Shown: positions 44,187 to 52,907, counted from the stretch's first letter. The stretch is 64,000 nt of DNA from Tenericutes bacterium HGW-Tenericutes-2 (GCA_002839095.1 PGXL01000001.1:248001-312000); one strand, 5' to 3'. Numbers and translations are program-made. The notes: generated by a model from the letters alone, not told the origin.

Positions 44187-44192
44187 ATTATA
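44187..44192 (-). promoter_or_regulatory. -10 box for kinase/deacetylase operon
   Basis: TATAAT on the minus strand about 80 nt before the kinase start. No TTGACA-like -35 at 16-18 nt, so activation from the upstream shared element is plausible. Confidence 0.5.
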
Positions 44193-44231
44193 ATACAACC
44201 GAACACTCAATGAAGATCGATGTTTTGTCAC

Positions 44232-44257
44232 AATTGAAAAATTTTTTTCAGTAAAAA
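44232..44257. promoter_or_regulatory. Second copy of the shared 26-bp element
   Basis: Contains TGAAAA-ATTT-TTTTCA (44235-44250) and matches 19184-19209 except at one position. Centred about 53 bp upstream of the -10 at 44187. It overlaps the T-run of the terminator for the GGDEF gene. Confidence 0.45.
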
Positions 44258-44285
44258 GCCTTGTCAATTGAAATTCACAAGGCTT
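44256..44285 (-). terminator. Terminator after GGDEF gene
   Basis: AAGCCTTGT/ACAAGGCTT stem (44277-44285 with 44256-44264, 12-nt loop) followed by TTTAC on the minus strand, directly after the stop at 44292. Confidence 0.75.
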
Positions 44286-44291
44286 CTCGTT

Positions 44292-45719
44292 TTATTTTGA
44301 TAGTTTTCTTTCTCGCTTATTATCATACATTCTTTTATCTGCAATTCTCATGAGTCCTAATAAATCCTCATTATCCATTGGATAACAAGCAATACCACAT
44401 CCAAAATCTACAATATGCTCTAAATCCTCATAGACAAAAGGCTTTTCATTAAAAGTCTTTCTGATTTCTTTAATTCTATCAAGGCTTTGATGTAGATCTA
44501 GCTCTGGGAAGATAATGACAAATTCATCGCCACCAGTTCTTGAAAGAATGTCTTGTGGCTTTAAATTCTCTTTGATAATTTCAACAAAGTGAATTAAATA
44601 TTCATCGCCAACCATATGTCCGTATGTATCGTTGATTTTCTTTAGGTAGTTGACATCCATGACAGCAATTGAAAAAGCTTTCTTTTTTTCTATCGCATCG
44701 TTATAGGCATTCTTAATCAATTTTTCATAATGCTTTCTAGAATGAACACCTGTTAATGAATCTGTTTTTGATAGCGTATAGATTTCATCTACTAATATAT
44801 GATTATTTAAAGCAAGCTCAATTTGAGATGCTAAATGCTTAATATATGCTTTATCCTGTTCGTTAAATGCATCAAAATCATCTAGATTGTCTAAATTGAT
44901 AAATCCATAGATCTTACCATGTAAAACAAACGAGCATGTGAGTACTGCTTTAGCAGTTAACATATCCTTTTCATTCATGGTTGTGTTAGTCTCAACATTT
45001 AAGTTCTTCTTGTTAAAGGTTTTAATGTCTTTAATTACAGCAGGTTCGTAGAGCATGTTTAATTTATATTGATACATATCTTCAAATCTAAGCTTAACCT
45101 TTTTTAATTCATCTAAATCATAACCAACTGCAGCTCGAAATTCCATTTGATTTTCATTACGAATTAAAATACTTCCAGATTGAGCCCTTGGTATTAATTC
45201 AACGGCCTTTTCTAATATGGTTTGAAGTAGAGAATCTAAATCATCATTGATTAACATTTTTGGTGTAATATCAGAAATCGTTTTAGTTATTTTTGAGTTG
45301 AGATCAAGCTGGTTATACTTGCTTAGTAAGATTTGATAGTCTACCCTCTCTGATTGGATTGCCTTTTCAAAGTAGTGAAGAAAAAGTATAACCGCACCTG
45401 AAACAAATAATAAATTGATTCTTATATCTAAATCTTTAATACTTTGAATGAAGAGTGCTGGTATATTATAGATCAGAATAATAGCGATAGAAAGAATTGC
45501 TCCTTTGACTTCATCTATAAAATAGAGGGAAACTGATAGTATGGCAAGCAAGATCATCGTGATATACATGAACTGAGCAAATAATGATAAATCACCAAAC
45601 GTTTGATAGTGTCTTATAACTATAGTCAACAAAATGATAAAAAACGCATATATTGCGGCACAGTAGCGAATGACTTTTTTAGTTTTAGGGATGATGTCCA
45701 TAAATTGTTTCTTTTTCAT
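44292..45719 (-). CDS. Membrane diguanylate cyclase (TM-GAF-GGDEF)
   Basis: About 475 aa. Five to six hydrophobic helices in the first ~130 residues, a short coiled linker, a GAF-like sensor (about 155-310; AQSGSILIRNENQMEFRAAVG and FINLDNLDDFDAF) and a GGDEF domain (about 315-475) with DSLTGVHSRKHYEKL and the active-site TGGDEFVIIF. It should make cyclic-di-GMP from GTP. ATG at 45719 has AAAGG at correct spacing; an earlier ATG at 45737 overlaps that site. No EAL or PilZ gene is in the window. It stands alone with its own terminator, divergent from the rhomboid gene. Confidence 0.88.
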   Translation of the reverse strand: MKKKQFMDIIPKTKKVIRYCAAIYAFFIILLTIVIRHYQTFGDLSLFAQFMYITMILLAILSVSLYFIDEVKGAILSIAIILIYNIPALFIQSIKDLDIRINLLFVSGAVILFLHYFEKAIQSERVDYQILLSKYNQLDLNSKITKTISDITPKMLINDDLDSLLQTILEKAVELIPRAQSGSILIRNENQMEFRAAVGYDLDELKKVKLRFEDMYQYKLNMLYEPAVIKDIKTFNKKNLNVETNTTMNEKDMLTAKAVLTCSFVLHGKIYGFINLDNLDDFDAFNEQDKAYIKHLASQIELALNNHILVDEIYTLSKTDSLTGVHSRKHYEKLIKNAYNDAIEKKKAFSIAVMDVNYLKKINDTYGHMVGDEYLIHFVEIIKENLKPQDILSRTGGDEFVIIFPELDLHQSLDRIKEIRKTFNEKPFVYEDLEHIVDFGCGIACYPMDNEDLLGLMRIADKRMYDNKRERKLSK

Positions 45720-45877
45720 TTCATTTTTCCTTTGCATATAGGATTATTCATATTTTAACACTATTTAAATATCATGGTATAGAATTAAGAAAAACGTAAG
45801 CAATTCATAATACTATAGGGTAAAACACTTCAATTGTATTAATTTATCCACAATTCAACTGATAGGCTTCATATAGG

Positions 45878-45906
45878 TTGTTTATCAAATCTATCATAGG
45901 TATAAT
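45878..45906 (+). promoter_or_regulatory. Promoter of rhomboid gene
   Basis: TTGTTT (45878-45883) and TATAAT (45901-45906) with 17-bp spacing, 23 nt before the ATG at 45929, which is preceded by AGGATGGTG. Confidence 0.7.
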
Positions 45907-45928
45907 ATGAAGGTAGGATGGTGAAGAA

Positions 45929-46570
45929 ATGAATTATACAGAATACTTTAAAGAATATTATAAAAATCACCCAGTAACAAGCATCATCATTATCATTAAT
46001 TTGGTCATGGGTATAGTTGTTATGTTTAGTGGTGGGTTTACTATAGAAAACTTAATATCATGGGGAGCAATCCTTCCACCACTCATCACTGAGCAAGGTG
46101 AATACTATAGAATCATAACAGCAATGGCACTTCATGGTAGTGTATTACACTTTTTAATGAACTCCTATGTTTTATTTTATATAGGTGGTCATTTAGAGAG
46201 ATTTATAGGGCCAAAAAGATATTTACTTGTTTATATGGTAGCTGGGATTGTATCAAGTTTATTTGTCGTTTTCTTTGGAGCACCGAATGTCGTAACGATC
46301 GGTGCCAGTGGAGCAATCTTTGGTGTCATGGGTGGATTATTTATGCTCACGATTAAAAAGGCGAGTTGGTTTCATCCACAAGCGATTAGATCCATTAGAA
46401 ACTTAATGCTAATCAATTTAATATTTACCTTTGTTATTCCAAATATAAGTATTCCTGGCCATTTAGGTGGATTAGTTGCTGGTGTATTGTTATTCTTTGT
46501 CATAACACCTGATGAACCTCATTTTACTAGATATATGGTTCCTGGTGCTAGAGATCAATACATGAGTTAA
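45929..46570 (+). CDS. Rhomboid-family intramembrane serine protease
   Basis: 213 aa with six helices. The catalytic pair is Ser127 in GASGAIFG and His178 in GHLGGLVAG; the L1-loop WGAILPP and the helix-2 HGSVLHFLMNSYVL segment are typical. It cleaves transmembrane segments of other membrane proteins. It is the only clear plus-strand gene, with its own promoter and terminator. Two large surface proteins here end in a short TM helix after PETGCGS; whether the rhomboid processes such tails, as rhombosortases do for GlyGly-CTERM proteins, is open. The rhomboid looks conventional, not like a dedicated sorting enzyme. Confidence 0.92.
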   Translation: MNYTEYFKEYYKNHPVTSIIIIINLVMGIVVMFSGGFTIENLISWGAILPPLITEQGEYYRIITAMALHGSVLHFLMNSYVLFYIGGHLERFIGPKRYLLVYMVAGIVSSLFVVFFGAPNVVTIGASGAIFGVMGGLFMLTIKKASWFHPQAIRSIRNLMLINLIFTFVIPNISIPGHLGGLVAGVLLFFVITPDEPHFTRYMVPGARDQYMS

Positions 46571-46887
46571 TGGATTAATATAAAATACAAAGTCTTGCAT
46601 GAGCAGGACTTTTTTTCTTTTTTAATATATTTGAAGAAATCATGATGCCCTATATCAATCATCATGATTAACTCTTTGTTTGCATAATGCCAAATAACAC
46701 GTTTTGACATGTTGATGCTACTTTCAAAAAGTATTTTTGTACCTTTCATTTTTTTAGTTCTTGGACTTGGGTGGTTGGTATCCTTTATGAATAGTTCAAG
46801 CTTACTATAAAACAATTGTTTTTCTACTAATGTTAGTCTTTTAAATGATTTTTTGAAATTGTTGCTGAATGAGATTTGATAGTTCAT
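46567..46887 (-). CDS. RelE/ParE-superfamily toxin
   Basis: 106 aa with the RelE-type pattern ISFSNNFKKSFKRLTLVEKQLF, a middle TKKMKGTKILFESSINMSKRVIWHY strand region and a late IMMIDIGHHDFFKYI strand with conserved His-His-Asp. Such toxins are ribosome-dependent mRNA endonucleases. It overlaps the AbrB-like antitoxin gene by ATGA. The last ~16 residues (from KKEKKSCSCK) are encoded across the terminator of the convergent rhomboid gene, and its stop overlaps the rhomboid stop, so the tail is probably non-functional read-through sequence. Confidence 0.82.
   Translation of the reverse strand: MNYQISFSNNFKKSFKRLTLVEKQLFYSKLELFIKDTNHPSPRTKKMKGTKILFESSINMSKRVIWHYANKELIMMIDIGHHDFFKYIKKEKKSCSCKTLYFILIH
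46589..46617 (+). terminator. Terminator of rhomboid gene, inside the toxin gene
   Basis: AAAGTCTTGC/GCAGGACTTT stem (46589-46598 with 46603-46612, loop ATGA) followed by a T-run on the plus strand. It is read in antisense as the toxin C-terminus. Confidence 0.85.
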
Positions 46888-47180
46888 TTCTTTTCTTCGT
46901 CACTAGACTCCATATCGTCATCTTCAGCTTCTAGATATTTAATCATATCCTCGATTGAAGTAAAAGGACCATTTGAATACTTGCTTGGTTCTTCTTGAAT
47001 ACGCATCACTGTTTTTTCAAGTCTTTCTATATATCTTTTAGAATAGACTGCTACAGGTTCAATATGAATAACGCCATTTTTTAAGATAATATCTAAATGA
47101 TCTCCTTCTTGCAGGGATAGAGAATCAACTATCTCTTTAGGTATAGTTATTTGAGATTTTTTTCTAAGTTCGATGATCAT
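46884..47180 (-). CDS. AbrB/MazE-type antitoxin
   Basis: 98 aa. The N-terminal SpoVT-AbrB domain (about residues 1-45: LRKKSQITIPKEIVDSLSLQEGDHLDII) binds DNA; the acidic C-terminal half (LEAEDDDMESSDEEKK) would wrap the toxin. It is the first gene of the pair with GAGG before the ATG. Direct repeats between promoter and gene suggest autoregulation. Pairing of an AbrB-type antitoxin with a RelE-type toxin is a known mix-and-match arrangement. Confidence 0.85.
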   Translation of the reverse strand: MIIELRKKSQITIPKEIVDSLSLQEGDHLDIILKNGVIHIEPVAVYSKRYIERLEKTVMRIQEEPSKYSNGPFTSIEDMIKYLEAEDDDMESSDEEKK

Positions 47181-47192
47181 TGCTATTCCTCA

Positions 47193-47212
47193 TTTCTTAC
47201 TTTCTTACTTTC
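47193..47212 (-). repeat. 8-bp direct repeats in antitoxin leader
   Basis: TTTCTTAC occurs twice in tandem plus half a unit between the -10 and the Shine-Dalgarno of the antitoxin gene; candidate binding site of the AbrB-type antitoxin. Confidence 0.4.
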
Positions 47213-47219
47213 TGATAAA

Positions 47220-47248
47220 ATTATATCACTCAATTTTTATGAATTCAA
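47220..47248 (-). promoter_or_regulatory. Promoter of toxin-antitoxin operon
   Basis: On the minus strand TTGAAT (47243-47248) and TATAAT (47220-47225) with exactly 17 nt between them. Confidence 0.75.
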
Positions 47249-47271
47249 GATACCTTTTAGATTTTATAGAG

Positions 47272-47303
47272 AAAAAGAATAACAAATGACTGTTATTCTT
47301 TTT
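47272..47303 (-). terminator. Terminator after glf
   Basis: AAAAAGAATAAC/GTTATTCTTTTT 12-bp stem (47292-47303 with 47272-47283, 8-nt loop) ending in a T-run on the minus strand; nearly symmetric, so possibly bidirectional. Confidence 0.8.
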
Positions 47304-47329
47304 AGCAAAATTCATATGTTATTTTATGA

Positions 47330-48442
47330 TTAATCTATAGATTTACCAAACTCTTTTTTCACTAATGCCAATGCAGACTCTATAACTACATGCATATCGT
47401 AATACTTGTATTCAGCAAGTCTACCTCCAAAGATAAACTTTGATTCATTATTCATGACTTCTTTATACTTCATAAATATACTACTATTTTTTTCATCATT
47501 GATTGGATAATAAGGTTCTTTATCCTTCGTCCATTGTGCTGGATACTCTTTTGTGATGACGGTTTTTGGTTGCGTTCCAAAATTAAAATGCTTATGCTCA
47601 ATAATTCTAGTATATGGAATATCTTTTTCTGTATAGTTGATTACAGCATTTCCTTGATAGTTTTCAATATCTAGAACTTCATGTTCAAAAGTTAAAGATC
47701 TATATTCTAATAAACCATACTTATAATTATAAAACTGATCAATTGGACCTGTGTATAGAACTTTAGTAGCTAGAGCATCTAGTTCTTTTTTGTTTCTAAA
47801 ATAATCGGTTTCTAGTCTAACTTCAATACCCTCTAACATTTTTTCAATTAAATATGTATATCCCTTTTTAGGAATTCCTTGATAGGTATCATTGAAGTAA
47901 TTGTTATCATAGGTAAATCTAACAGGTAGTCTTTTAATGATAAATGATGGTAGATCAACACAATCTCTTCCCCATTGTTTTTCTGTATATCCTTTGATTA
48001 GCTTCTCATAGATTTCTAGTCCTACTAAATTGATTGCTTGTTCCTCAAGATTTTTAGGGTTTTCTACGAAGTATTTTTTTTGTTGCTCTTTGATTTTTGC
48101 TTTCGCTTCCTCTGGGGTAATAACTCCCCATAGCTGATTGAATGTGTTCATATTGAAGGGTAGATTATATATTTTACCCTTGTAGTTTGCGATAGGCGAA
48201 TTGATAAAATGATTGAATTCAGCGAATTGATTCACATAATCCCAAATCTCTTTATTTGAGGTATGGAAAATATGCGCACCATATTGGTGCACATGGATAT
48301 CATTGGTCAAATGGGTATAGACATTTCCGCCGATATGATTCTTCTTATCGATGACTAATACCTTTTTACCAATTTTATTTGCTTCATATGCAAAAACTGA
48401 ACCAAACAATCCAGCTCCAACAATTAAATAATCATAAACCAT
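47330..48442 (-). CDS. glf: UDP-galactopyranose mutase
   Basis: 370 aa flavoenzyme that interconverts UDP-galactopyranose and UDP-galactofuranose. FAD motif DYLIVGAGLFGSVFAYEA near the N-terminus, HIGGNVYTH, HQYGAHIFHT, the EKQWGRDCVDLP region and the late GGRLAEYKYYDMH are diagnostic. The frame opens at 48472 but the ATG at 48442 has GAGGTG at ideal distance. It implies that galactofuranose is built into a surface glycan or glycolipid, probably by the adjacent GT2 enzyme. It is separated from that gene by a hairpin. Confidence 0.96.
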   Translation of the reverse strand: MVYDYLIVGAGLFGSVFAYEANKIGKKVLVIDKKNHIGGNVYTHLTNDIHVHQYGAHIFHTSNKEIWDYVNQFAEFNHFINSPIANYKGKIYNLPFNMNTFNQLWGVITPEEAKAKIKEQQKKYFVENPKNLEEQAINLVGLEIYEKLIKGYTEKQWGRDCVDLPSFIIKRLPVRFTYDNNYFNDTYQGIPKKGYTYLIEKMLEGIEVRLETDYFRNKKELDALATKVLYTGPIDQFYNYKYGLLEYRSLTFEHEVLDIENYQGNAVINYTEKDIPYTRIIEHKHFNFGTQPKTVITKEYPAQWTKDKEPYYPINDEKNSSIFMKYKEVMNNESKFIFGGRLAEYKYYDMHVVIESALALVKKEFGKSID

Positions 48443-48483
48443 TTGCATCACCTCGTCAATTAATTCTATCATAACAAATAAGA

Positions 48484-48511
48484 AAACAGATAAATGATTC
48501 TCTATCTGTTT
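48484..48511 (-). terminator. Terminator after GT2 gene
   Basis: AAACAGATA/TATCTGTTT stem (48503-48511 with 48484-48492, 10-nt loop) followed by TTCTTATTTG on the minus strand. Confidence 0.65.
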
Positions 48512-48523
48512 AATTAATAATTC

Positions 48524-49552
48524 TTATCCGAGTTTTATCTTTTTAGCTAAATACAAATACCCCTTAACCATAATCAAACCCTTTAATCTCCATGGAAAGA
48601 AATTCACAAGAACATTCATTGATTTATATCTAAGATATCGATACATTTTTATATCGCTTCTCATGATATGACGCCAAAGTTCCTTTGAATCTTTTCTTCT
48701 CTCTATTGTATCTTCAGCACCTGTAAACATTTGGGTAATGATAAAGATTGCTGCGATACAATGCTTCATATATAGCTTTAAACCCTTGGGAAGCTGATTG
48801 ATGAACTCATAGCTATAGGTATCACTCATCAGCTTAAAAACGAGAATTTGCTGCTGATATCTTTTGGTGATATTTTTTAACGTTACCGATTGATCTGCTC
48901 TACCAATAAAGTATCTATATAAGGGTAGTTTCATATAATAAATCGTTTTAACAAATGGGAGAGGCACATATGAGAATAGATTATCCACATAGAATGTATG
49001 TCTTGGTAGCTCTAAATTCATATCCTTTAAGACTTGAGTTTTAAAGATAAGTGCATGCATTAATAAGGTTTTTGAATATTTAAATCTCTTTAAGGTTTGA
49101 TTCCAGTTAAATATTTTATTGATTGGAAAGTTTTCACTATAGTCTCTTTCAAATGTTGTTTGATCTTCCACATGCTCATAAACAAAGTTTGTGATGTATA
49201 AATCGGGTTCTTCCTGGCTACTCATGTGAGCTTTAATTTGCTCAACGAGCTTAGCCAAGCTAAATCCATCCACCCAATCATCTGAATCAACAACCTTGAA
49301 ATATTTACCTGTTGCTATTTTTAATCCAGCATTAATTCCAGAGCCATGTCCGCCATTTTCTTGGTCAACAACCTTAACAATATTTGGATACTTCTTTTTA
49401 TACTGGTTTGCTATTGCGAGTGTTTGATCCTTTGATCCATCATTAATGATAATGATCTCAACATCATTTCCTGCTATCAATAAAGAATCAACTGCAACGT
49501 TGAGATAAGCCTGTGAATTATAGGATGGAATGATAAAACTAATTAATTTCAT
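48524..49552 (-). CDS. Family 2 glycosyltransferase
   Basis: 342 aa GT-A fold enzyme: ISFIIPSYNSQAYLNVAVDSL, IIINDGSKDQTL, ENGGHGSGINAGLKIATGKY and the metal-binding VDSDDW (about residue 90). The C-terminal half is helical with basic and aromatic residues, likely membrane-associated. It sits between a GtrA-like protein and glf, so transfer of galactofuranose or another sugar to a lipid is plausible. Donor and acceptor unknown. Confidence 0.9.
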   Translation of the reverse strand: MKLISFIIPSYNSQAYLNVAVDSLLIAGNDVEIIIINDGSKDQTLAIANQYKKKYPNIVKVVDQENGGHGSGINAGLKIATGKYFKVVDSDDWVDGFSLAKLVEQIKAHMSSQEEPDLYITNFVYEHVEDQTTFERDYSENFPINKIFNWNQTLKRFKYSKTLLMHALIFKTQVLKDMNLELPRHTFYVDNLFSYVPLPFVKTIYYMKLPLYRYFIGRADQSVTLKNITKRYQQQILVFKLMSDTYSYEFINQLPKGLKLYMKHCIAAIFIITQMFTGAEDTIERRKDSKELWRHIMRSDIKMYRYLRYKSMNVLVNFFPWRLKGLIMVKGYLYLAKKIKLG

Positions 49553-49566
49553 AAATACTCCGATGT

Positions 49567-50220
49567 CTATGCGATTTTAATTTCAGAAATTTCTTTCTTT
49601 TGCTTGAAGATAATTTTAAATATTGGGAAGAATACCCAGAATGAGATAGCAGAATTGATAAACATTGTAATTACATCTGCAGTTGTTTCTCCTGCACTAC
49701 CCCAACCCCATGTGTTCATGAGAAGGTTATAGATTGGTGTTTTATACCATCCCTGAAGGGCAGCAGCGATAATTGTAATAATAATATAGGCGAAGAAATA
49801 CCATCCAGCAGCAACCCATGGGTTGGTGTTGGATTTGAATGTGATGTTTCTTTGAGCAAAGAAGTTGATGATCTGTGCAATACCTAGAGTGATTTGAACT
49901 GCTAAGAAATATGCAAGACCTCCACCACCGCCATCACTAATTCTTCCTGCTGTGTAATCAAAAATATAATATAAGGAACCATCAAGATTTTTACCTACAT
50001 TCCAAATTTGGAAATCGGTATTGACTAAAGCAGTAAAGCTAAAGCCATACTTGAAAAGAGGCATCAGTATAAATTGTAACACTGTTACTCCATTACTCAG
50101 TACAAAGAAAACTACAAATTGTGCGAGTGTTGGATGATGCAATTTAAAGTTCGTCCATTTTTCCTTAAACCACTGTCCAAATCGTACAAATACATTATCT
50201 AATCTCTTGTTTTGTTCCAT
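49567..50220 (-). CDS. GtrA-like membrane protein
   Basis: 217 aa with four hydrophobic helices (about 33-52, 95-115, 130-155, 185-205) and the NFFAQRNITFKS loop that resembles the NFxxNRxWTF motif of GtrA-like flippases for polyprenyl-linked sugars. A Gly-rich loop (SDGGGGG) precedes the second helix. The ATG overlaps the GH3 stop by one base (TAATG). Flippase or accessory role in glycan export is inferred. Confidence 0.7.
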   Translation of the reverse strand: MEQNKRLDNVFVRFGQWFKEKWTNFKLHHPTLAQFVVFFVLSNGVTVLQFILMPLFKYGFSFTALVNTDFQIWNVGKNLDGSLYYIFDYTAGRISDGGGGGLAYFLAVQITLGIAQIINFFAQRNITFKSNTNPWVAAGWYFFAYIIITIIAAALQGWYKTPIYNLLMNTWGWGSAGETTADVITMFINSAISFWVFFPIFKIIFKQKKEISEIKIA

Positions 50221-52652
50221 TATGCTTTAACCTTCTTATTCTTAGTTTTCTTTTTTCCTGATTTAAAGAACTTTTTGACACCTTTAAAGAAATGACCGTT
50301 GAACATAAGAATCATTCCATCTAATTGACCCCAAGTGAGTGCTCCACCTGTTAATCTTGACATGTTTCTCATTGGATTATGATATAAGGCCATTTGCATA
50401 ATATTTGCAATCTTCTTTTGTCCAATCAACTTCATGAATTTATATCCAAAGCGAACGCCCCAAGCAAAGAATCTACCTGACCATCCTCTTGAATATCTTA
50501 ATTGCTGCACAGTTGTGTTATAATCGACTACCATTCTATTCTTTTTATAATATTTAAAATGGGGATCTGGTATCTTTCTTTCCAATAGCATTTCAAATTC
50601 TTGATCAGGTATTTTTGAAACATGAAATGACTGATATGTCTTTAGTAGTGAAATATCGTATGGAAGTTCACGCATTGTACCTTGGATGGTGATTGAACCC
50701 TCTAAATGTATGTCTTCAACTGATGAACCAATATAGATTTCATAAATGCCATCTTCAATTTCAAATTGATTCGTCTTTGCATTAAAGAATCGAAATGAGT
50801 ATTCATCAAAAGGAATATGAATAGATTTGGTTTGACCAACAATTAAGCTTTCCTTAACAAACCCCTTTAACTCTTTATAAGGTCTAAGTATTTTTGTATC
50901 TTTTTTTCCAATGTAGAGCTGAGTAACTTCCTTAGCTTCCATATGGCCTATATTTTTTAAATCAAATTGAACGCCTTGTTCATTCACTACTAGATGGCTA
51001 TATTCAAATTTAGAATACGATAATCCATAGCCAAATGGATACTTCACTTTTACTTTAGCTGAATCATAATAACGATAGCCAACAAATAAACCTTCACGAT
51101 ACTCAACTGTATTTTCTAATCCAGGAAAGTATTTAGACGATGGAACATCCATATAGGTTAATGGGTAGGATTCTGATAGCTTTCCTGAGGGACTCACTTT
51201 GCCTGTTAATATACTTAAAATGGCTTTGGCTCCCGCTTGTCCAGGTAGATAGCTATGGAGTACTGACTTCGCATGATGATCCCAATTCATCTTAATCACT
51301 GAGCCACACGAGAGGATAACAGCGATATTAGGATTGATTTGACTGATGCTTTCTAAAAGAGCAATTTGATTTTCAGGAAGATTTAGTGATTTTCTATCTA
51401 AGCCTTCTGTTTCAGAATATTCATCAAGCCCTAAAAACATTAAAACGACGTCTGCATGCTTAGCTATTTTTCTAGCCTTTGAGATGAGACTCTTTTTATT
51501 TTTACCATAGCGATGAAAGCCTTGTTCAAATCCAATAAGTTCTAAATTTTCATTCTTAATTTCTTCTAAAAATGAATCTAGCTTTGTAGGATTTACTCCA
51601 GAGGATCCAGCACCTTGGAATCTTTGTTCTCTTGCAAAATCGCCAATAATGGCTATTTTTTGATCTTTTTTGATAGGTAGGAAGTGATCATCATTTTTCA
51701 ATAAGACCAAAGATTCTTCTGCTGCTTTTTGTGCGATTTGATGGTGTAATTCTAAATCAAATGAAGTCGGTTTATTTTTAAGTGCTTCACTTGTATCAAA
51801 GATTAATGTTAACAATCTATCCAGCGCTTCATCTAAAACACTGACATTTAAGCTTCCATTTTGTACAGCTTCCATAATTTCTAAATTGGTTTGACCACCA
51901 GAGGTAGGCATTTCCAATTCAGCTGAAGCCTTAAGTGATAGGACACGGTCATTGATTCCGCCCCAGTCTGAGACGACAACTCCCTTAAATCCCCATTCAT
52001 CACGAAGAATTTCTTGCATCAGATGATTATTTTCGTTTGCATAAACACCATTGATTAGATTATAAGATGCCATGACAGCCTTTGATTTCCCTTCTTTTAC
52101 AGAAATTTCAAAGGGTGTTAGATAGATTTCACGTAGCGTTCTTTCATCAACAACTGAATCAATTGACATTCTTCTAAATTCTTGATTATTAGCTGCAAAG
52201 TGTTTCACTGTTGTAGCGATACCGTGGCTTTGAACACCTCTAATAAATGCTGCTGATAGCTTACCCGCTAGATAAGGATCCTCTGAATAGTATTCAAAAT
52301 TTCTTCCAGCAAGTGGATTACGTTTAATATTGACACCAGGTCCTAATAAAACACTAACCTTTTCAGCAACTGCTTCTGTTCCTAGAAGAGATGCTACAGT
52401 TTCAACAAGTAAAGGATTCCATGAATTGGCAATGGTTGCTGATGTAGGAAAACAAGTTGATTTGATGGATTCATTTAAACCTAAATGATCGGCAGCTGCT
52501 TTTTGCTTTCTAAGTCCATTTGGACCATCTGCTAAAAAGATAGATGGAATACCAAGTCTATCTATATTTTGAGTTTGCCAAAAATCCTTACCAGACATTA
52601 ATGAAACTTTTTCATCTAATGTCATTTGCTGGATGATTTTATTGTATTTCAT
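50220..52652 (-). CDS. GH3 beta-glycosidase, cytoplasmic, classical domain order
   Basis: 810 aa. N-terminal TIM barrel (about 1-300) with IFLADGPNGLRKQ, GRNFEYYSEDPYLAG, KHFAANNQEFRR and nucleophile Asp229 in VVSDWGG; then the alpha/beta sandwich (about 320-520) and an FnIII-like domain (about 560-640), and a basic C-terminal extension of about 150 residues rich in aromatic and Lys residues. No signal peptide. Most similar in layout to bacterial beta-glucosidases and xylosidases rather than NagZ. AAGGAG precedes the ATG. Its operon with GtrA-like and GT2 genes suggests turnover of the same glycan, but substrate is unknown. Confidence 0.9.
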   Translation of the reverse strand: MKYNKIIQQMTLDEKVSLMSGKDFWQTQNIDRLGIPSIFLADGPNGLRKQKAAADHLGLNESIKSTCFPTSATIANSWNPLLVETVASLLGTEAVAEKVSVLLGPGVNIKRNPLAGRNFEYYSEDPYLAGKLSAAFIRGVQSHGIATTVKHFAANNQEFRRMSIDSVVDERTLREIYLTPFEISVKEGKSKAVMASYNLINGVYANENNHLMQEILRDEWGFKGVVVSDWGGINDRVLSLKASAELEMPTSGGQTNLEIMEAVQNGSLNVSVLDEALDRLLTLIFDTSEALKNKPTSFDLELHHQIAQKAAEESLVLLKNDDHFLPIKKDQKIAIIGDFAREQRFQGAGSSGVNPTKLDSFLEEIKNENLELIGFEQGFHRYGKNKKSLISKARKIAKHADVVLMFLGLDEYSETEGLDRKSLNLPENQIALLESISQINPNIAVILSCGSVIKMNWDHHAKSVLHSYLPGQAGAKAILSILTGKVSPSGKLSESYPLTYMDVPSSKYFPGLENTVEYREGLFVGYRYYDSAKVKVKYPFGYGLSYSKFEYSHLVVNEQGVQFDLKNIGHMEAKEVTQLYIGKKDTKILRPYKELKGFVKESLIVGQTKSIHIPFDEYSFRFFNAKTNQFEIEDGIYEIYIGSSVEDIHLEGSITIQGTMRELPYDISLLKTYQSFHVSKIPDQEFEMLLERKIPDPHFKYYKKNRMVVDYNTTVQQLRYSRGWSGRFFAWGVRFGYKFMKLIGQKKIANIMQMALYHNPMRNMSRLTGGALTWGQLDGMILMFNGHFFKGVKKFFKSGKKKTKNKKVKA

Positions 52653-52798
52653 GTGTAAGTCTCCTTTAATTTAGGAAGAACCAATGTATTGTGTCTAATC
52701 ATTAATAAATTTCCTTAAATGAGCATTATTTCTTGAAAGCAATTATCAATAAATAAAACAATGTTCATTTAAATAAATTCGTTAAACACCCAAGAACC

Positions 52799-52824
52799 AC
52801 CCGTATTCTGCTTCGAATACGGGT
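52799..52824 (-). terminator. Strong hairpin between two GH3 genes
   Basis: Perfect 10-bp stem ACCCGTATTC/GAATACGGGT with loop TGCTTC, 84 nt after the stop of the gene at 52908. It has no clean T-run, so its terminator function is probable rather than certain. The remainder of the 255-bp gap is AT-rich with no gene that I can see. Confidence 0.55.
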
Positions 52825-52907
52825 AGATCTTAACATGTTTTTAACTTTAAAACGTGTGATAGTTTACTAAATAGCGATTTAAAAACACTATCTTTAACTA
52901 TATTTTC

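Noticed and set aside
52732-52748. Second cre-like sequence before the GH3 gene at 50220
   Set aside because: TGAAAGCAATTATCA lacks the central CG and has a wrong base in the second half-site, so it fails the consensus.
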